A stretch of 23,539 nucleotides of DNA, taken from contig JAKAXF010000003.1 in the NCBI GenBank assembly GCA_021816645.1, positions 1-23,539 on the forward strand. Reading direction: 5' to 3'. This document shows, piece by piece, positions 13,921-22,800 of this stretch. The translations under genes and the position numbers were made by a program. The notes under the pieces were generated by a model. It was not told the DNA's origin. It saw only the letters and a list, made by a program, of their open reading frames with translations, and did no database searches. Source of the stretch: Microcaldota archaeon (lineage in GTDB: Archaea; Micrarchaeota; Micrarchaeia; Micrarchaeales; Micrarchaeaceae). How positions within the stretch are numbered: the first letter of the stretch is position 1; every line of letters starts with the position of its first letter.

Positions 13921-15213
13921 ATGGCTGGCGACGAGAAAAAGGAAGTAGGGGAAGTGAAAACTTCAATAGACGCTTTGCTCGACCTCATAAAGAGCAGGGG
14001 ACTCGTGGACGTAAGCGTTGCTGCGTCAGAACTCGGCATAGCCAGTTCCGTAGCCGAGCAGTGGGCGAAGGTACTCGAGGAGAACAACCTTGTAAAGATA
14101 AGCTACAGGGTTGGAAAGATGTACGTAGAGCCCATGGCCGTCTCTCCCGGAGACCTGAAGATGGTAGCGGCGAAGATAGAGACTAGGAGGGACATGCTCG
14201 AGGAAGAGGTATCGGTGCAGCTCGAACAGATAAACAAGATAGGCAACATAATAGAAGCGGCCAAGATATCGGCAGGAAACGCAGAAACTATATTCAAGCA
14301 GAAGGCGCCAGAAGAGCAGCAGATGCTGAATGAGCTGAACAGAGTATATACAAGCGTAGAGAAGCAGTACTCGCAGATAGAAGAAGCAAGAAAAAAGGCT
14401 GAGGAGGTCAACGACAGGATCAACAAGAACCTTACTGAAATGCTGGCTAAAATAGCCGCATACTCTTCGAACGACATAGTGAAGAATATAGACGATGCGA
14501 AGACCAGGATGAGCGCGGCCATGAAGAACGCAAGCGAGGTCAACGCGGGGCTCAACGCGATAATAAAGGAAAAGGACAAGGAGTTCGAAAGTATAAGAAA
14601 GGGCTTTGAGGAACAGGTAAAGGCAGCGAGGGCGCAGCTCGAGAAATCGTTGAAGGAAACGAACGACTCGTTGCGCGTTTCTGAAGACCAGGTTAAGATA
14701 GAGGAGAAGAAGCTTGAGGAGCAGAACGCTTCCCTGCGTACAGCGGTTGAAGCGTTGGAAAGGTTCAACAAGGAAAAGGCTGCGATGGAGAGGGAGCTGA
14801 ACGCGACACGCGTAAGCTTCAACGATAGGTATCTTATAGGAAAGCAGGAGTTGGAGAAGGATCTCAAGCTTTTCAACGACAAGATGAGCACTTTCTATTC
14901 AAAGGTCAAGGAGATGAAGGACGCGTTCGGAGACGTAGCCAACATATTCGACTCGATAGAGAACGCGAAGAAAGATCTCGCCGAGGTGTCAACAAAGCTG
15001 GCTGATGCGAAAACTCAGGCACAGAGGTTGTCTGAGGCGATGAGGGCGCTTTCCGCAGCGAGCATACCAATAGGTGAAAGCGCTGGCGCGGTAGACAAGC
15101 TCGCTAAGGAATCAAAAGAGGTGCAGAATAAGATTGATGATGTTAGGAGCGGAATACAGAGTGCAGCTGGCAAGATAAAGGCCCCGGACTCTGATGCGGA
15201 AGGTGCTAAATGA
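13921..15213 (+). CDS. Winged-helix plus long coiled-coil protein, first gene of the pilus-like operon
   Basis: 430 residues from ATG 13921; an in-frame TTG at 13876 is rejected because it precedes the TATA box. Residues about 15-72 look like a winged helix-turn-helix (SIDALLDLIKSRGLVDVSVA, ASELGIASSVAEQWAKVLEE, then a wing ISYRVGKMYVEP). From about 75 to 410 it is an almost continuous Glu/Lys-rich coiled coil with heptad-like spacing. No membrane segment or signal peptide. The last codons overlap the ATPase start (ATGA), indicating translational coupling. It may be a cytosolic scaffold or switch of the motor, comparable in position to the soluble ArlC/D/E proteins of archaella, or a regulator; sequence alone does not decide. 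The combination of domains next to a Tad ATPase is not one I can name. Confidence 0.85.
   Translation: MAGDEKKEVGEVKTSIDALLDLIKSRGLVDVSVAASELGIASSVAEQWAKVLEENNLVKISYRVGKMYVEPMAVSPGDLKMVAAKIETRRDMLEEEVSVQLEQINKIGNIIEAAKISAGNAETIFKQKAPEEQQMLNELNRVYTSVEKQYSQIEEARKKAEEVNDRINKNLTEMLAKIAAYSSNDIVKNIDDAKTRMSAAMKNASEVNAGLNAIIKEKDKEFESIRKGFEEQVKAARAQLEKSLKETNDSLRVSEDQVKIEEKKLEEQNASLRTAVEALERFNKEKAAMERELNATRVSFNDRYLIGKQELEKDLKLFNDKMSTFYSKVKEMKDAFGDVANIFDSIENAKKDLAEVSTKLADAKTQAQRLSEAMRALSAASIPIGESAGAVDKLAKESKEVQNKIDDVRSGIQSAAGKIKAPDSDAEGAK
15199..15205 (+). promoter_or_regulatory. Shine-Dalgarno deciding the ATPase start
   Basis: ggaaggtg at 15198-15205 lies 4 bp before ATG 15210 and 7 bp before ATG 15213. 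Unlike the leaderless genes of this window, the ATPase is inside an operon and uses a ribosome-binding site. The spacing slightly favours the second ATG. Confidence 0.5.
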
Positions 15214-16718
15214 TGGCCGACAACGCAGAAACGACGAAGACCCTGGACAACTACAACCTCAACGTCAAGGGCATGTCGGTCAACATAAATATAGTTCAGC
15301 AAAACGACTTCGTCCCGAACTATGAAGTAACGTTTTCCGGTATAGGCACGGCAACGAAGATGCTACTGCTCTCGCTGAGGAGCGAAATACTCTCTATGGT
15401 TCCACTGGACCCTTCAAGGATAGAGAACGAGGCGTACGTCGAAGAGCTCAACAACAAGTACATAGAGGCGAGCAGCATACTGCTCGATAAGTATCTTCCA
15501 GGTACTACCAGCGAGGTCAAGAAGCTTCTGACGTCTTACATACTCATAATCATGCTGGGGCTCGGCGACCTGGAAGCGCCGCTTGCCGATGACAACCTCG
15601 AGGAGATCGCGACGAACGGATCGTCTACGCCGATATGGGTCTTCCACAAGGTGTACGGCTGGTGCAAGACCAACATAAAGCCGCAGAACGAGGATTGGAT
15701 ATATAACCAGGCATCGCAGATTGGCAGAAGAGTAGGGAGGGAGATAAACAACCTCACGCCGTTGATGGACGCAGAGCTGCCCGATGGCTCCAGAGTCAAC
15801 GCTACGCTATATCCGATTTCGCAGTCTGGAAACACCATAACGATAAGAAAGTTTGGGAAGAATCCGTGGTCCATGCCAGCTATGATAAAAAACGGCACAA
15901 TAAGCCTGGAGCTCGCTTCGCTCGTATGGGTAAGCATAGCAAACGAGGTGAGCCTGCTTATATCGGGCGGAACCGCGAGCGGAAAGACGAGCTTTCTAAA
16001 TGCGTTGAGCATATTCTTCCCTGCCAACAGGAGGATAATATCTGTCGAGGAGACGAGAGAACTCACGCTGCCCAAGTTCCTGCAGTGGATACCCATGATT
16101 ACAAGGCAACCAAATCCTGAAGGAAAGGGAGAGGTAACGCTCTACGACCTGATGATCAACGCGCTGAGGCAGAGGCCAGATATAATGCTAGTGGGAGAGG
16201 TGAGGACGGAGAAGGACGCCGAGACCCTCTTCGAGGCTATACACACCGGACACTCCGTATATGGAACTATACACGCCGACAACGCACAGGATACGATAAT
16301 CAGGATAACAAACCCACCCATCAACGCACCGAAGGTAACGCTCAACGCCCTGGGAGGCGTTGTGGTGCTCTTCAGGCACAGGATGCGCGGGATAAGGAGA
16401 GTTCTGGAGTTCGCAGAGATGCTCAGGACCGGAGACGTGAACGTGCTGTACAGGTGGAATATGAAAGACGACTCGTTCCAGCAGATAAGCGAGATGACGA
16501 GGCTGGCCGAGACGCTCACTCTATACGCTGGACTGAGCAAGAAGGATATATTGTCAGAGATGCAGGAGAAGATGAAGGTGCTAAAGTACATGGTAGACAA
16601 CGACATAATGGATGTAGACGATGCGGGTTTCATAGTAGCAAACTTCTACAGGGACAAGAAAAGGGTTCTTGATATAGTTGGAAACAACGTAAAGTTCTCG
16701 CGTGATATGTTTGGCTGA
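15210..16718 (+). CDS. Type II/IV secretion (Tad/FlaI-like) ATPase
   Basis: 502 residues; ATG 15210 and 15213 are adjacent, and the first overlaps the upstream stop. This is the hexameric cytosolic ATPase that drives assembly of pilin-like proteins. Motifs in order: N-terminal alpha/beta region with LADDNLEEIATNG (125-137) and LPDGSRVNATL (190-200), Walker A GGTASGKT (253-260), Asp box IISVEETREL (276-285), Walker B PDIMLVGEVR (323-332) and His box HTGHSVYGTIHADN (345-358). The C-terminal part (about 440-502) is helical and ends VKFSRDMFG. This is the archaeal GspE/TadA/VirB11 branch. It lacks the tetra-cysteine zinc site seen in bacterial PilB. Followed by a small helical protein and two T2SSF membrane proteins, it is the motor of this operon. 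Confidence 0.96.
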   Translation: MMADNAETTKTLDNYNLNVKGMSVNINIVQQNDFVPNYEVTFSGIGTATKMLLLSLRSEILSMVPLDPSRIENEAYVEELNNKYIEASSILLDKYLPGTTSEVKKLLTSYILIIMLGLGDLEAPLADDNLEEIATNGSSTPIWVFHKVYGWCKTNIKPQNEDWIYNQASQIGRRVGREINNLTPLMDAELPDGSRVNATLYPISQSGNTITIRKFGKNPWSMPAMIKNGTISLELASLVWVSIANEVSLLISGGTASGKTSFLNALSIFFPANRRIISVEETRELTLPKFLQWIPMITRQPNPEGKGEVTLYDLMINALRQRPDIMLVGEVRTEKDAETLFEAIHTGHSVYGTIHADNAQDTIIRITNPPINAPKVTLNALGGVVVLFRHRMRGIRRVLEFAEMLRTGDVNVLYRWNMKDDSFQQISEMTRLAETLTLYAGLSKKDILSEMQEKMKVLKYMVDNDIMDVDDAGFIVANFYRDKKRVLDIVGNNVKFSRDMFG

Positions 16719-17394
16719 ATACGGAAATGATGCGGCTTCATATTCTGAGCTTGTCAGCATGATAGAGGATGCCGAGAGGGAAAACGCGACTTCATCGCCT
16801 GCGGCAGCGAGCTCTGTAAGCATAGACCTCACAGCGGCGATAGGCCAGACCGTAAATATGCAGCAGAGAAAATATGCGGACGTGATAGCCGAGGTAGAGG
16901 AGGTCGAGGCGCCGAGAAAGTACAGAGAGGAAAAGGCGAAGGAGCAGAAGGAGACCCCAGAACACATAATAATGGCAGGAGTGGAGCAGGCAAAGTATTC
17001 TACTCCAGCACCATCGCCGTTCATAGCTGAAGAGGAAGCGGCGAAGAAGGAGCTTGAATCCATAAAGGCGAAACTCGGGGAGATAGCCCCGGCGATAAAG
17101 GAGATGAGGAGGAAAAGGGTCAGCACCAAGGACCTTGTGCTGCCGAGCCTCTCGCTGTCGGACCAGATAGCAGAGCTCGAAAGGATAGTAGAGGGTGTAA
17201 AGGAGAATATATTTGATGAAGAGCACCTGGAGATAGTAAAGCAGGAGGTATACGGCCTGAACGCAGTAGCGGAGAAGGCTGAAAGGGACAGGAAGAGGTC
17301 GAAGGCGCAGATAGAAAGCAGCGTGGAAGATTCGCTTATCACAATAAGGCAGCAAAGACTCAATGACGCGATGAACCTGCTGCAGAACAGGTAG
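16702..17394 (+). CDS. Small charged helical protein between ATPase and membrane proteins; unrecognised
   Basis: 230 residues from GTG 16702, overlapping the ATPase by 17 bp; TTG 16711 with gtgat just upstream (16702-16706) is an alternative start. No ATG is available before residue 20. It has no membrane segment. The first half is Ala/Ser/Glu-rich and probably flexible. Residues about 110-225 form helices with coiled-coil character (KKELESIKAKLGEIAPAIKE, SLSDQIAELERIVEGVKENI, EKAERDRKRSKAQIESSVED). No family is recognised. Its place inside the operon, coupled to the ATPase, argues for a motor accessory or adaptor linking the ATPase to the membrane proteins (inference). Confidence 0.8.
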   Translation: MICLAEYGNDAASYSELVSMIEDAERENATSSPAAASSVSIDLTAAIGQTVNMQQRKYADVIAEVEEVEAPRKYREEKAKEQKETPEHIIMAGVEQAKYSTPAPSPFIAEEEAAKKELESIKAKLGEIAPAIKEMRRKRVSTKDLVLPSLSLSDQIAELERIVEGVKENIFDEEHLEIVKQEVYGLNAVAEKAERDRKRSKAQIESSVEDSLITIRQQRLNDAMNLLQNR

Positions 17395-17426
17395 ATCGAA
17401 GCAAGAGATGAAGAGAGGGTAAAAAA

Positions 17427-18482
17427 ATGTTCGGAAAGAGCAAGCCAAAAGTGATAAAGATAGGCGGTCAGGACATAACGCTGCAGCCGAAGACTAAGAA
17501 GATAGGTTCGTTCTTCAGACCAAGACCAAAAACTGCAAAGGCAAGCAAGATCGGAGAAAACAAGCCCGCGCGCGAACCGCAACAAAGAGTCCAGCAGGTA
17601 CAGCAGCAGCCAAAGGCACAGAGAGAGCAGTTCGGATTCGAAAAGCCGGGCAAGTGGAAGCACTACGTCGAAGGCATGGCGGCGAAGCACAAGGGGTTGG
17701 AAGCGTCGCTGAAGGCGCAGGGGATAAAGTACAGCGTATTCGAGTTCGTGCAGAGGATGCTAATAGCTTCGATAGCGGTGGCGATAGCGATCGCGCTGTC
17801 GATGATCGCACTGTTCTTAAGGATAGGCTTGCCTATAGCGACGAGTATTTTATTCTCGCTGCTGCTCGGCGTCGCAATATTCTATGTGGCGCTAGGATCG
17901 TTCCTAAACTTTCCATCGCAGAAGGGCAGGCAATCCGCTAAAAACGTCGAGAGGGACATACTCTTCGCCGCGAGAGATATGATAATATCGCTTCGCTCCG
18001 GAATGCCGCTTTTCAACGCGATAACTTCCGTTAGCACGGGATACGGAGACGCGAGCAGGGAATTCGCCAAGATAGTTGAGAGAGTACAGCTCGGAATGCC
18101 GCTAGAGGAGGCGATAGACGCGACAATAGAAGAGACGAAGAGCCCTTCTTTCAGGAGGATAATGCTTCAGGCTTCGGTAAGCATAAAGGCCGGCGCCGAC
18201 GTGGTCTCGTCACTGCAGAGCGTGATAGACATGCTGTCGCAGGAGCGCGTGATAGAGCTTAGAAGGTACGGGCAGAGGCTCAACGCCATCGCTATGTTCT
18301 ACATGCTCTTCGGAGTAATACTCCCCAGCATGGGGATAGCCGTAATAACTATACTGACGACCTTCATAGCGATATTCACCGTCACAACGGTAACGCTCGA
18401 GGCCGCGATAGTCGGAATATTCTTCCTTCAGATAGTGTTCCTGAAGCTCATAACGAGCTCTAGGCCCGTTTTTACGATGTGA
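17427..18482 (+). CDS. T2SSF-domain membrane protein 1 (TadB/FlaJ-like platform)
   Basis: 351 residues from ATG 17427, with a Shine-Dalgarno-like gagaggg at 17413-17419. The first 75 residues are basic and Gln/Pro-rich, probably disordered. Membrane helices are at about 111-131 and 133-158, then a cytosolic T2SSF domain with the family pattern DILFAARDMIISLRSGMPLF (176-195), GMPLEEAIDATIEE and RIMLQASVSIKAGADVVSSL (234-253), then helices about 288-312 and 320-342. These proteins form the inner-membrane platform on which the ATPase acts to push pilin-like subunits outward. A second T2SSF protein follows 4 bp later, the paired arrangement of Tad systems rather than the single PilC or ArlJ. Confidence 0.93.
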   Translation: MFGKSKPKVIKIGGQDITLQPKTKKIGSFFRPRPKTAKASKIGENKPAREPQQRVQQVQQQPKAQREQFGFEKPGKWKHYVEGMAAKHKGLEASLKAQGIKYSVFEFVQRMLIASIAVAIAIALSMIALFLRIGLPIATSILFSLLLGVAIFYVALGSFLNFPSQKGRQSAKNVERDILFAARDMIISLRSGMPLFNAITSVSTGYGDASREFAKIVERVQLGMPLEEAIDATIEETKSPSFRRIMLQASVSIKAGADVVSSLQSVIDMLSQERVIELRRYGQRLNAIAMFYMLFGVILPSMGIAVITILTTFIAIFTVTTVTLEAAIVGIFFLQIVFLKLITSSRPVFTM

Positions 18483-18486
18483 TGCA

Positions 18487-19488
18487 ATGCCAAAAATGCC
18501 CGCGATAAACTTCGAGAGGCTCGTTTCCAGAAGCGTCGCGAGGAGGCTGTCAAGGCTGCTCGATCTCGCCGGGATAAAAACAACAGTCAACAAGCTAATC
18601 GAGATGATGATAATCGGTGCGTTCATCATATTCATAGTCGCGGCCTTCGTTTTGGTGCTGCTAAAATTCTCAGCGTTAATATCTGCTGTAGTAGGGCTTG
18701 CATCGGCGGCCCTTTATCTGGCAGCAGTGTACATGGTGCTGCAGTACTTCATAGACAAGAGGAAGACAGCGATGGAGCAGATGTTGCCGGATTACTTCCA
18801 GATAGCGTCCGCCAACCTTAGAAGCGGAATAGCGCTGGACAGGGCGCTGCTCCTGGCCGCAAGGCCGGAGTTCAAGTTCTTCAGCGAAGACGTGAAGGAG
18901 ATGAGCAGGAAGGTGCTCGGAGGGGAGACACTAGATTCGGCGCTGAATGAATTCGCTGCCAAGTACGGGTCGTACCAGTTGCAGCACGCTGTCAGGATGA
19001 TGCTCGAAGCGGTGAAGTACGGAGGCGCCATGGCCGACCTGCTGGACCAGCTGTCCAAGGACCTGAGGAATCAGCAGCTCATGCAGAAAGAGGTCGCTGG
19101 CCAGCTTCTCATGTACAGTATATTCATAGCTTTCGCGGGGCTGATAGCAGCACCGCTGCTGTACGGGCTTACGAGCCAGATGATAACTGTGACCGACACC
19201 GTGTGGAAAGGCATACTGACACAGAATCCCGGAGGGCTTCCTACTACCGGAGTCTCGTTCCTGAAACCAAGCCCGCCGAAGATAAGTCCCGGGACCTACC
19301 ACGAGTTTTCGATAATAGCCATAATCGTAATAACGGGATTCGCCAGCCTGATCATGTCCGCCATATCTTCTGGATCAGCGATAAAAGGCATCCGGTATCT
19401 GCCTCTTTTCATAGCGGGAGGGCTAGCGGTTTACGTGGTGGTGCAGTACGCCATATCGCTCGTGTTCACGAGCATAGGCAGCGTATAG
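18487..19488 (+). CDS. T2SSF-domain membrane protein 2 (TadC-like platform)
   Basis: 333 residues from ATG 18487, 4 bp after the previous stop. Helices at about 39-60 and 62-89 flank the start of a T2SSF cytosolic domain (MLPDYFQIASANLRSGIALD at 99-118, LGGETLDSALNEFAAKYGS, MMLEAVKYGGAMADLLDQLS), then helices at about 202-229, 273-297 and 304-327. The stretch 230-272 is a polar, Pro/Gly-rich loop (NPGGLPTTGVSFLKPSPPKI) between the third and fourth helices, longer than in the first T2SSF protein. It is likely a heteromeric partner of the first T2SSF protein. The operon appears to end here; no prepilin peptidase or small pilin gene follows. Confidence 0.93.
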   Translation: MPKMPAINFERLVSRSVARRLSRLLDLAGIKTTVNKLIEMMIIGAFIIFIVAAFVLVLLKFSALISAVVGLASAALYLAAVYMVLQYFIDKRKTAMEQMLPDYFQIASANLRSGIALDRALLLAARPEFKFFSEDVKEMSRKVLGGETLDSALNEFAAKYGSYQLQHAVRMMLEAVKYGGAMADLLDQLSKDLRNQQLMQKEVAGQLLMYSIFIAFAGLIAAPLLYGLTSQMITVTDTVWKGILTQNPGGLPTTGVSFLKPSPPKISPGTYHEFSIIAIIVITGFASLIMSAISSGSAIKGIRYLPLFIAGGLAVYVVVQYAISLVFTSIGSV

Positions 19489-19497
19489 CGCGTTTCT

Positions 19498-19507
19498 TCT
19501 TATAAAG
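19498..19507 (+). promoter_or_regulatory. TATA-like box before the NifX-like gene
   Basis: tcttataaag at 19498-19507 is centred about 19 bp before ATG 19521, slightly close for a leaderless start. gtggt just before the ATG could act as a weak ribosome-binding site if the gene is read through from the pilus operon. Confidence 0.3.
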
Positions 19508-19520
19508 AGTAAGTGGTAAA

Positions 19521-19826
19521 ATGATAATCGGAGTACCTACGGATGATGGAAAGAGCGTATCTGAGCATTTTGGCAGATCAAAATACTTCATGATAATCGA
19601 CAAGGAGCAAGGGAGGGAAACCCATCACAGGCTCGTGGAGAACCCGCACGACAAGGAAGAGAACGAGCAGAGCGGGCACGGAAAGCTGCTCAAGATGCTC
19701 GTGGAGAACAAGGTAAGCAAAGTCGTATGCTTCAATCTGAATCCCAGGATGCAGAAGAACCTCGAATCTTTGAAGATAGAGGTAGAGAAGGTAGAGGAAG
19801 GCTCCAGGATAGAGAATTTTTATTGA
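19521..19826 (+). CDS. NifX/NifB C-terminal-like (dinitrogenase FeMo-cofactor family) small protein
   Basis: 101 residues from ATG 19521. The family start is clear: MIIGVPTDDGKSVSEHFGRS (1-20), followed by KYFMIIDKE and a His-rich middle (ETHHRLVENPHDKEENEQSG). The C-terminal strand-helix has KVVCFNLNPRMQKNLES with Cys70, where the family usually has a Gly-rich G-x-x-G-P-R turn. Small stand-alone members (as in methanogens, e.g. the MTH1175 type) are RNaseH-like folds that bind iron-sulfur or metal cofactors. No nitrogenase gene is nearby, so a role in nitrogen fixation is not implied; iron-sulfur cluster binding or carriage is possible. It lies 32 bp after the pilus operon and converges on the next gene with a 16-bp gap. 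Confidence 0.88.
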   Translation: MIIGVPTDDGKSVSEHFGRSKYFMIIDKEQGRETHHRLVENPHDKEENEQSGHGKLLKMLVENKVSKVVCFNLNPRMQKNLESLKIEVEKVEEGSRIENFY

Positions 19827-19842
19827 TACAAAACAGGCGCGT

Positions 19843-22800
19843 CTAGCTGCTTCCAGAAGCCGTAACGAAGTTCACTCCGCACGCCCCGTTTATCACACCG
19901 GCGTTTGTGCAGACAGCACCGCCAGAGTAAAGCTGCCCGCCGGAAGGGCCAGAGGCGAGGTTTGGAGTCATATTCATCAGTCCCTCGGTTCCCCCATTCA
20001 GGGGCCAGTAGCTAATCGGACTGCCCCCTAATACACTATTATTTAAATAAAGTTCTTGCACTTGAGTTGTAGATAATGTAGTGCCATATAATTGTACATC
20101 AGCAATCCTGCCATTAAAATACCCCCCATTAGAAAATGTTGGGCTGGTTGATCCTAATTGTAACGGATATGTGTTGTTAGATATCCCTGTAGAGAAAGTA
20201 CTGCTTGTAGCATAGCTTCCATTAAGGTACAATGTTACTGTATTACTGGTTGAGGCATATGTTGCCGTAACAAAAGACCATGCATTTAATGGTACCTGTA
20301 TATTTGCAGTCTGACCTACACCCCATATGCCTGCAGCGACTAGGTTTGAATGTACAAATTGGATAAACGGCTGTCCCGGACCCTTGCCTTCTATATTGCT
20401 GTATGAAGAAGTATTCGCATATGGATAGATCCATATACTAACGGTAGCCGATGGAGGTAAGTTAAGTGAATTTGAGCTAGGAATTTCAATGTATCCGCTT
20501 GCTCCGTTGAAGTTCGCAACATCCTGCAGCAGCGCGCCGTTTATCTGGCCGAGTGTGGAGTTTGAAGCAGATAGCGGCGTTATCTTCCCAAACGTTACGC
20601 TTGGCATAAAGCCGTTGGGCGGGTATGTACGCCCAACAATCCAATAAACATATTGATCCATATATCCGCCTCCAGAACCAGCACCAAACGAAAAATCAGG
20701 ATACGAAAAAGTTGTGCCAATACTATATGTTGCATTTTGAGAAGAAGGTATCGAATAGAGGCTGTTGATATTCGACATACCGTATGGTGAAGAAGCAGAA
20801 TATAGGTAACCGCCTTTTGTAACCGAAGAAGTAGCTATTAAATACCAATAGTAATAACCGCTTATATAGGTAGGGCCTGAAGAAGCTGTGGATACTCCGC
20901 TACCTTCTACTCCTGCGCCAAAGGAGCATGTTGCAGACTGAATAGGCTCGGTTTGCAAATATGATGCGCCAGCGCCAACTTGATTCCCACCTGCATTACC
21001 ACAAAGGTTTATACCCTGTAGTGAACTAGTATTACCGAAAATACCCATATTATCGCCGTCGCTTGTAGAGCCTGATGAGTTAAATTCATTCTGTTGATAG
21101 GAAGCTTCTACTATCATAGGTACTTTTGGTATCCCGCCGTTGTTTGGAGGGAATAATTCAGTACCCTCACCTACGGCGTTTATTAACTGTATGGCACCGA
21201 TTGCAGGGATAAATGTTGGGGTAAAACTACCATAAGCTACATGGGTGCTCCATCTATCAAACCCATTTCCAAATGCTCCATATATATTGAACACATTTTG
21301 CCCGTTGTCATATTCGCCATAAACTGGAGATAGCTGCGGTGCCTCGCCCGCGTACACGCCGTCATAATTCGTGTTTGTTGTACCAAAAACCATTTTGATG
21401 GTCATATTAGAATTTGCAGGCATACCATCAGGTAATTTAACCCAGAATATAGCATTGCTGGACGCGGCGTCGCACCCGCTTTCGCACCAGCTGTACAGTT
21501 CGGTTCCGTTCTGATAAAACCTTATGTTGCCGAGGTTGCTCGCTTCGTACGCAGAATAAGCAGACGGATTGAAGGTAATCATCTGCTGGAAAGGTGCTGG
21601 AGCTACAGTTGACTGTGAGTTTTTAAGCGTAATAGGTAGCGCGTACGCAGAACTGGGCATAGAGAGCGATGATGAATTGCAACTAGCAACGTTGTTGCAG
21701 CCAAAACCCGCCACGGTCATATAATCGTAAGGGCTGTATATGGCGCCGTATTTGAGCGAATCACCTACATAATTATTTAGCTTACTAAAGAATACAGGGC
21801 CCACAGAAATAAGATTATTGTTGTTTCCGCTGTAGTCGTTAGCGTTTCCGTTGAGCGGCCACCAGCCTATAAGCGAGTTTGAATTTAGTGGTGCATCGTT
21901 TATCCCTTCGTGGTATAGCGAGTTTATCTGAGCACGTGAAAGCGACTTATTAAAAAGTTGCACATCTGCGATAGATGTACCAGCGGCTGCTTCCTCCAGT
22001 CCGCCTGGCGGATTTGTGAACAAGGCCAAGGCAGGGTTTTTAAGAGTAGCCGTCGCGTTGGTTATTGCTGAAGTACTCATGCTTCCAGACGCCACGAGTT
22101 GTCCATTAATATAGATATTCTCTGTGGTCCAATTGCCGTTTATAGAAGCAAAATACCACTCGTTAGGTGCAATCATATAGGCAGGACTGCAGATACTGAG
22201 CTCTACTGAATTTGGCCAGTTTTCCATGAGGAGGCAAAAAGAATTTTGTGGATTTGATTGTACAAACGTCCCGCCAAAATCGTAGTTCTGACCTCCACCT
22301 GCACCACCATTCACACTAGCATTATATATGTCGGTAAGTGGTTGCCAACTTGTGGGTGATGCTGGGATTTTAAACCAAAAAGTTTCAGTGTAGTTGAATC
22401 CCGGTTTTGGGATTAGTGTATACATACCCGCACCTCCGGTAGTAGTTAATACCTGCCTGTTTACTGGGTTCAATGAAAAAATCCCGTTTTGTGAATTTTT
22501 GTTTATGATAGATCCGGCACTGTCCAGATAAGATGGAGACGAAAGCGACGAGTAATAATAATTATTATTGTAAGCGTTTTTGAGCCCCGAGATGTTCAGC
22601 AGCGCCATGGAACTTCCACTAAGCAATAATTTGGTTCCATTCTGCAGGTAATTGAATATGTTGGCGGAATTCGAATATACAAGGTACGGCTTGAGAGGTG
22701 TGCTCGAGTTGGTCACGTTGGTGACCAGCCCGCCCATGTTGCAGACGCTTTGGTTAACGTCGGCGGCGTTGGAAGTCGCGAGTATATAGTTGATGTTCCT

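Noticed and set aside
13911..14186. Out-of-frame ATG and 91-codon reading frame at the start of the wHTH gene
   Set aside because: The predicted transcript starts near 13921, and the product is low-complexity Arg/Gly-rich shadow coding.
14103..14891. Long minus-strand frame (262 codons) opposite the coiled-coil gene, and similar ones opposite the ATPase
   Set aside because: Ser/Phe/Leu-rich products mirror the Glu/Lys/Arg codons of the real genes; no start signal or family features.
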